A stretch of DNA of 64,000 bases from Gavia stellata. Its lineage: Eukaryota > Chordata > Aves > Gaviiformes > Gaviidae. This document shows positions 48,531-64,000 of the stretch, piece by piece. The stretch spans positions 9,149,034 to 9,213,033 of the forward strand of contig NC_082618.1 of NCBI RefSeq assembly GCF_030936135.1, written 5' to 3'. The position numbers were made by a program, and so were the translations under genes. Position 1 is the stretch's first letter. Each line of letters begins with the position of its first letter. A model generated the notes under the pieces. The model saw nothing but the letters and a program-made list of their open reading frames with translations. It did not search any database and was not told where the DNA came from.

Positions 48531-50478
48531 TCTTTCTTAGAGGGAATTGCTGCTATTTTCTGGGCATCGGGCCCAATTTTTGCTTCGTTCTGTTTGAGTC
48601 CACACCGCATCCTGGATGCTGCACCCAAAGATGGAGTCTGTGTGGATGAGCACATCCAGGCTGCTCCAAACCCGGAGGCAGCTCTTTGTGCCTCCCATGA
48701 CATTCCCACCCATCTTCTTGCCACCCGCGAGGTTTTCAGCCTCGACCACGCGGAACGTGAAGCAGGTGGCATTTCCATCTGAATTAACGTAGTGGGAGTC
48801 CTTGGATGTGGGAAGGGGGTTAAACTGGCTCCTTGCTGCAAGAGAGCAGTTTGTGTCCTGGCAGAGCAGCACAGATCACCTCTGCGCCATAGGCAGGGGC
48901 TGCCTGGAAGCAAAAATACGGCAGAGCGGGGAAGGAGTGGCTGAGCAGTCTCCTATTATCCCAGGTCATTAGAGCATCCGTGTGCATCATATCTAGGTAC
49001 AGAGCAATGACAAGTTTGGATGCTTCAGGAGAGAAATGTTTGCTTCCTGGCGAGAAGTAAATTAGCTTAGTTTGCCTAGTGTCAGTATGTTATGAGTCAG
49101 GGAAGGTCATTAACATTTACCAAAATCTGAATGAAAAATTGAATTTGTCATTAGACAAAAAGGTTGGGTGTCATTTTGTGCGGTTCTGGGGAAAATTCTC
49201 AAAAAACTGGAGCTTTATTTTTAATAGCCATCCACATGCCAGCCTGCAGAAGCCTGCAGTTCCGTGTGCTTTGATACGGGATCTGTGTGTTTTCAGGTTA
49301 CCTGGCGGTACTGGCTGTGATCGGCTTAACGTGGTGGTGGGTGACCAACGTGCGCAGGCAGTGTGTCCCAGCTCATGCCAGACCCACCACGCCTGAGCCA
49401 GCAGAAAGTCTGCGCTGGGGGAGTTGCCCCTACAAAATATTTCAGACATATTTTCCTCGGCAGAGTGAGTTTCTCTGCAGCATTTTGCACCATGTTCTCA
49501 CAGCATTTCTCTTCTGGCATGCCTTGCTCAAAAGTCCACTTCCAGTAGCTTGTAGAACCACAGATTTATTGATTTGAGCAGAGGAGGAGATTAGGTAAAA
49601 ACACCAGTTTGAGACCAACTCCCTGAGCAAAGCACAGCTCAGCATTTACCAGGGAGCCTGTGGCAGGCTGCAGGGAGCCTGTCCCCTTCCTGGCTGGTGA
49701 TGGGGCCCTGTCCCTGCCTGGAAAGGTTGCCGGAGAAGTGCTGAGCGTGGCCATGCTGGCTGTGGGCCTTGGCCCAGCCCATCGCTCGCTCCTCTGCGAT
49801 GCTTTACCTGCTGCATTGCTCTATGCCGGCAGCCACAAGCTGGCTGGAAGAGGCTGTGCCGGCTGGGCTGTGAGCAAGTGCCATGTGTTGCTTCAGTCCC
49901 TGGTGCATTCCCAGCCCCAGAGGCTGCGGGCAGCTTGCCCAGCCCGCCCGGCTGGTGTTGAGCTCTGGAGGGGGCATTGCTGTGGGCTGGGACCAGCTAC
50001 GGCAGCAGGGCACCAAACCTGGGCTGCCCCTACCCCTGCGAGCAGCGGTGTGGCTGGAGCTGGGAGCGAGCAGCGTGCCACCCATGCCCCTGCTCAGTAT
50101 GCAGCAGAGCACCTCCCTGGCATGGCCCCGCAGCGAGCCGTGAGGGCACAGGGGCTGCCACGGTCCCCGGGGCCTGGGGCAGCCCTGCTTCCCTCTCCGC
50201 AGCGCGCGGGGGATGCAACGCAACAGGACAGTGGCTCCTGTTCCCCCCTCCATAGAGGTCTGACGGGGACCGACACCGCTTTGGCAGAGAGATGGGGTAA
50301 ACGGGTGCAGGGAGGTGGGCTTCAACCCAACTTCTGCTTTGCTTCCCCCAGGCACGGCGGGGCTTTGCTGGGGAAGGGGTGGGGGGCTGATTGCCCACGC
50401 TGGTGGCCGTTCGGCCAGGGCGGTGGGCCGGCCACAGCCCTCATTCCTCCGCTGCTGGGTACCGCTTTGTTGCTAGCT

Positions 50479-50490
50479 GGTGACATCACC
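50479..50490. promoter_or_regulatory. DOC2B: CRE-like palindrome GGTGACATCACC
   Basis: It holds TGACATCA, one base from the CREB/ATF site TGACGTCA, inside a symmetric GGTGA/TCACC. It lies about 270 bases upstream of the DOC2B ATG, a plausible proximal promoter position. Confidence 0.35.
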
Positions 50491-50599
50491 CGAGAGCCCA
50501 CCCCCTGCCTCTTATCCGTCTCTCCGTCTCGCTCACTTATTCACAGGCAGCGCTGGCAGGATCAGGGGCTGTGTGAGAGCCAGCACTGGCGGCAGCAGC

Positions 50600-64000
<13,401 letters not shown>

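Larger units (their letters stand above)
34721..50299. other. RPH3AL-DOC2B intergenic region
   Basis: About 15.6 kb without a recognised gene. It contains X-box-like sites at 35345 and 43776, AT-rich blocks with octamers at 37490-37620 and 41900-42060, a palindromic element at 39901-39955, direct repeats at 41401-41453, an AT-rich block at 45070-45350, a 46-base tandem duplication at 47050-47141, and a TTTA repeat near 48508. Open frames here carry no known domain. From about 49650 the sequence becomes GC-rich towards the DOC2B promoter. Confidence 0.7.

Noticed and set aside
34721..50299. Search for an extra gene, tRNA, or retroposon in the intergenic region
   Set aside because: No tRNA-like boxes, no recognisable transposon ends and no exon with family similarity were seen by eye. 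A proper repeat and covariance-model search would be needed to exclude weak ones.

Overview
The window is vertebrate genomic DNA, most likely from a bird. The genes have small exons with standard GT/AG junctions separated by long introns. Recognisable interspersed repeats are almost absent, as on avian microchromosomes. The two proteins match the RPH3AL and DOC2B families closely, with a few bird- or reptile-like substitutions. Species assignment is inference; a crocodilian or turtle cannot be excluded. Identification comes from reading translated exons against remembered family sequences; no search was run.

Layout: (1) 1 to about 34.7 kb holds RPH3AL (Noc2, a Rab3/Rab27 effector) on the + strand. 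It lacks only its first coding exon, which lies upstream. Seven coding exons (1296-1439, 3470-3599, 7662-7748, 17106-17280, 24117-24230, 24704-24886, 31794-31822) join in one frame for 286 residues plus a split first codon. A likely 3'UTR runs to an AATAAA at 34698. (2) About 34.7-50.3 kb is intergenic, with no recognised gene but several AT-rich blocks carrying homeodomain/POU-like motifs and short palindromes. (3) About 50.3-51.1 kb is a GC- and CpG-rich promoter/first-exon region of DOC2B, also on the + strand. Coding exon 1 is 50758-51088 and coding exon 2 is 62436-62515, where the first C2 domain begins. The rest of DOC2B lies beyond 64000.

Both genes act at the same step, regulated exocytosis of neuroendocrine and insulin granules. 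Noc2 couples Rab GTPases to granules, and DOC2B is a Ca2+ sensor binding SNAREs and Munc13. They are tandem and co-oriented, the arrangement I recall at human 17p13.3. The most interesting unexplained signals are: a near-perfect RFX X-box next to a forkhead site in an RPH3AL intron; two ways RPH3AL might make alternative C-termini (an intronic read-through with its own poly(A) signal, and a terminal exon open in two frames); several inverted repeats of homeodomain-type sites in noncoding DNA; and a CpG-rich island inside DOC2B intron 1. Most long open frames in the GC-rich parts look like chance. I found no RNA gene, CRISPR array, transposon ORF or viral remnant.
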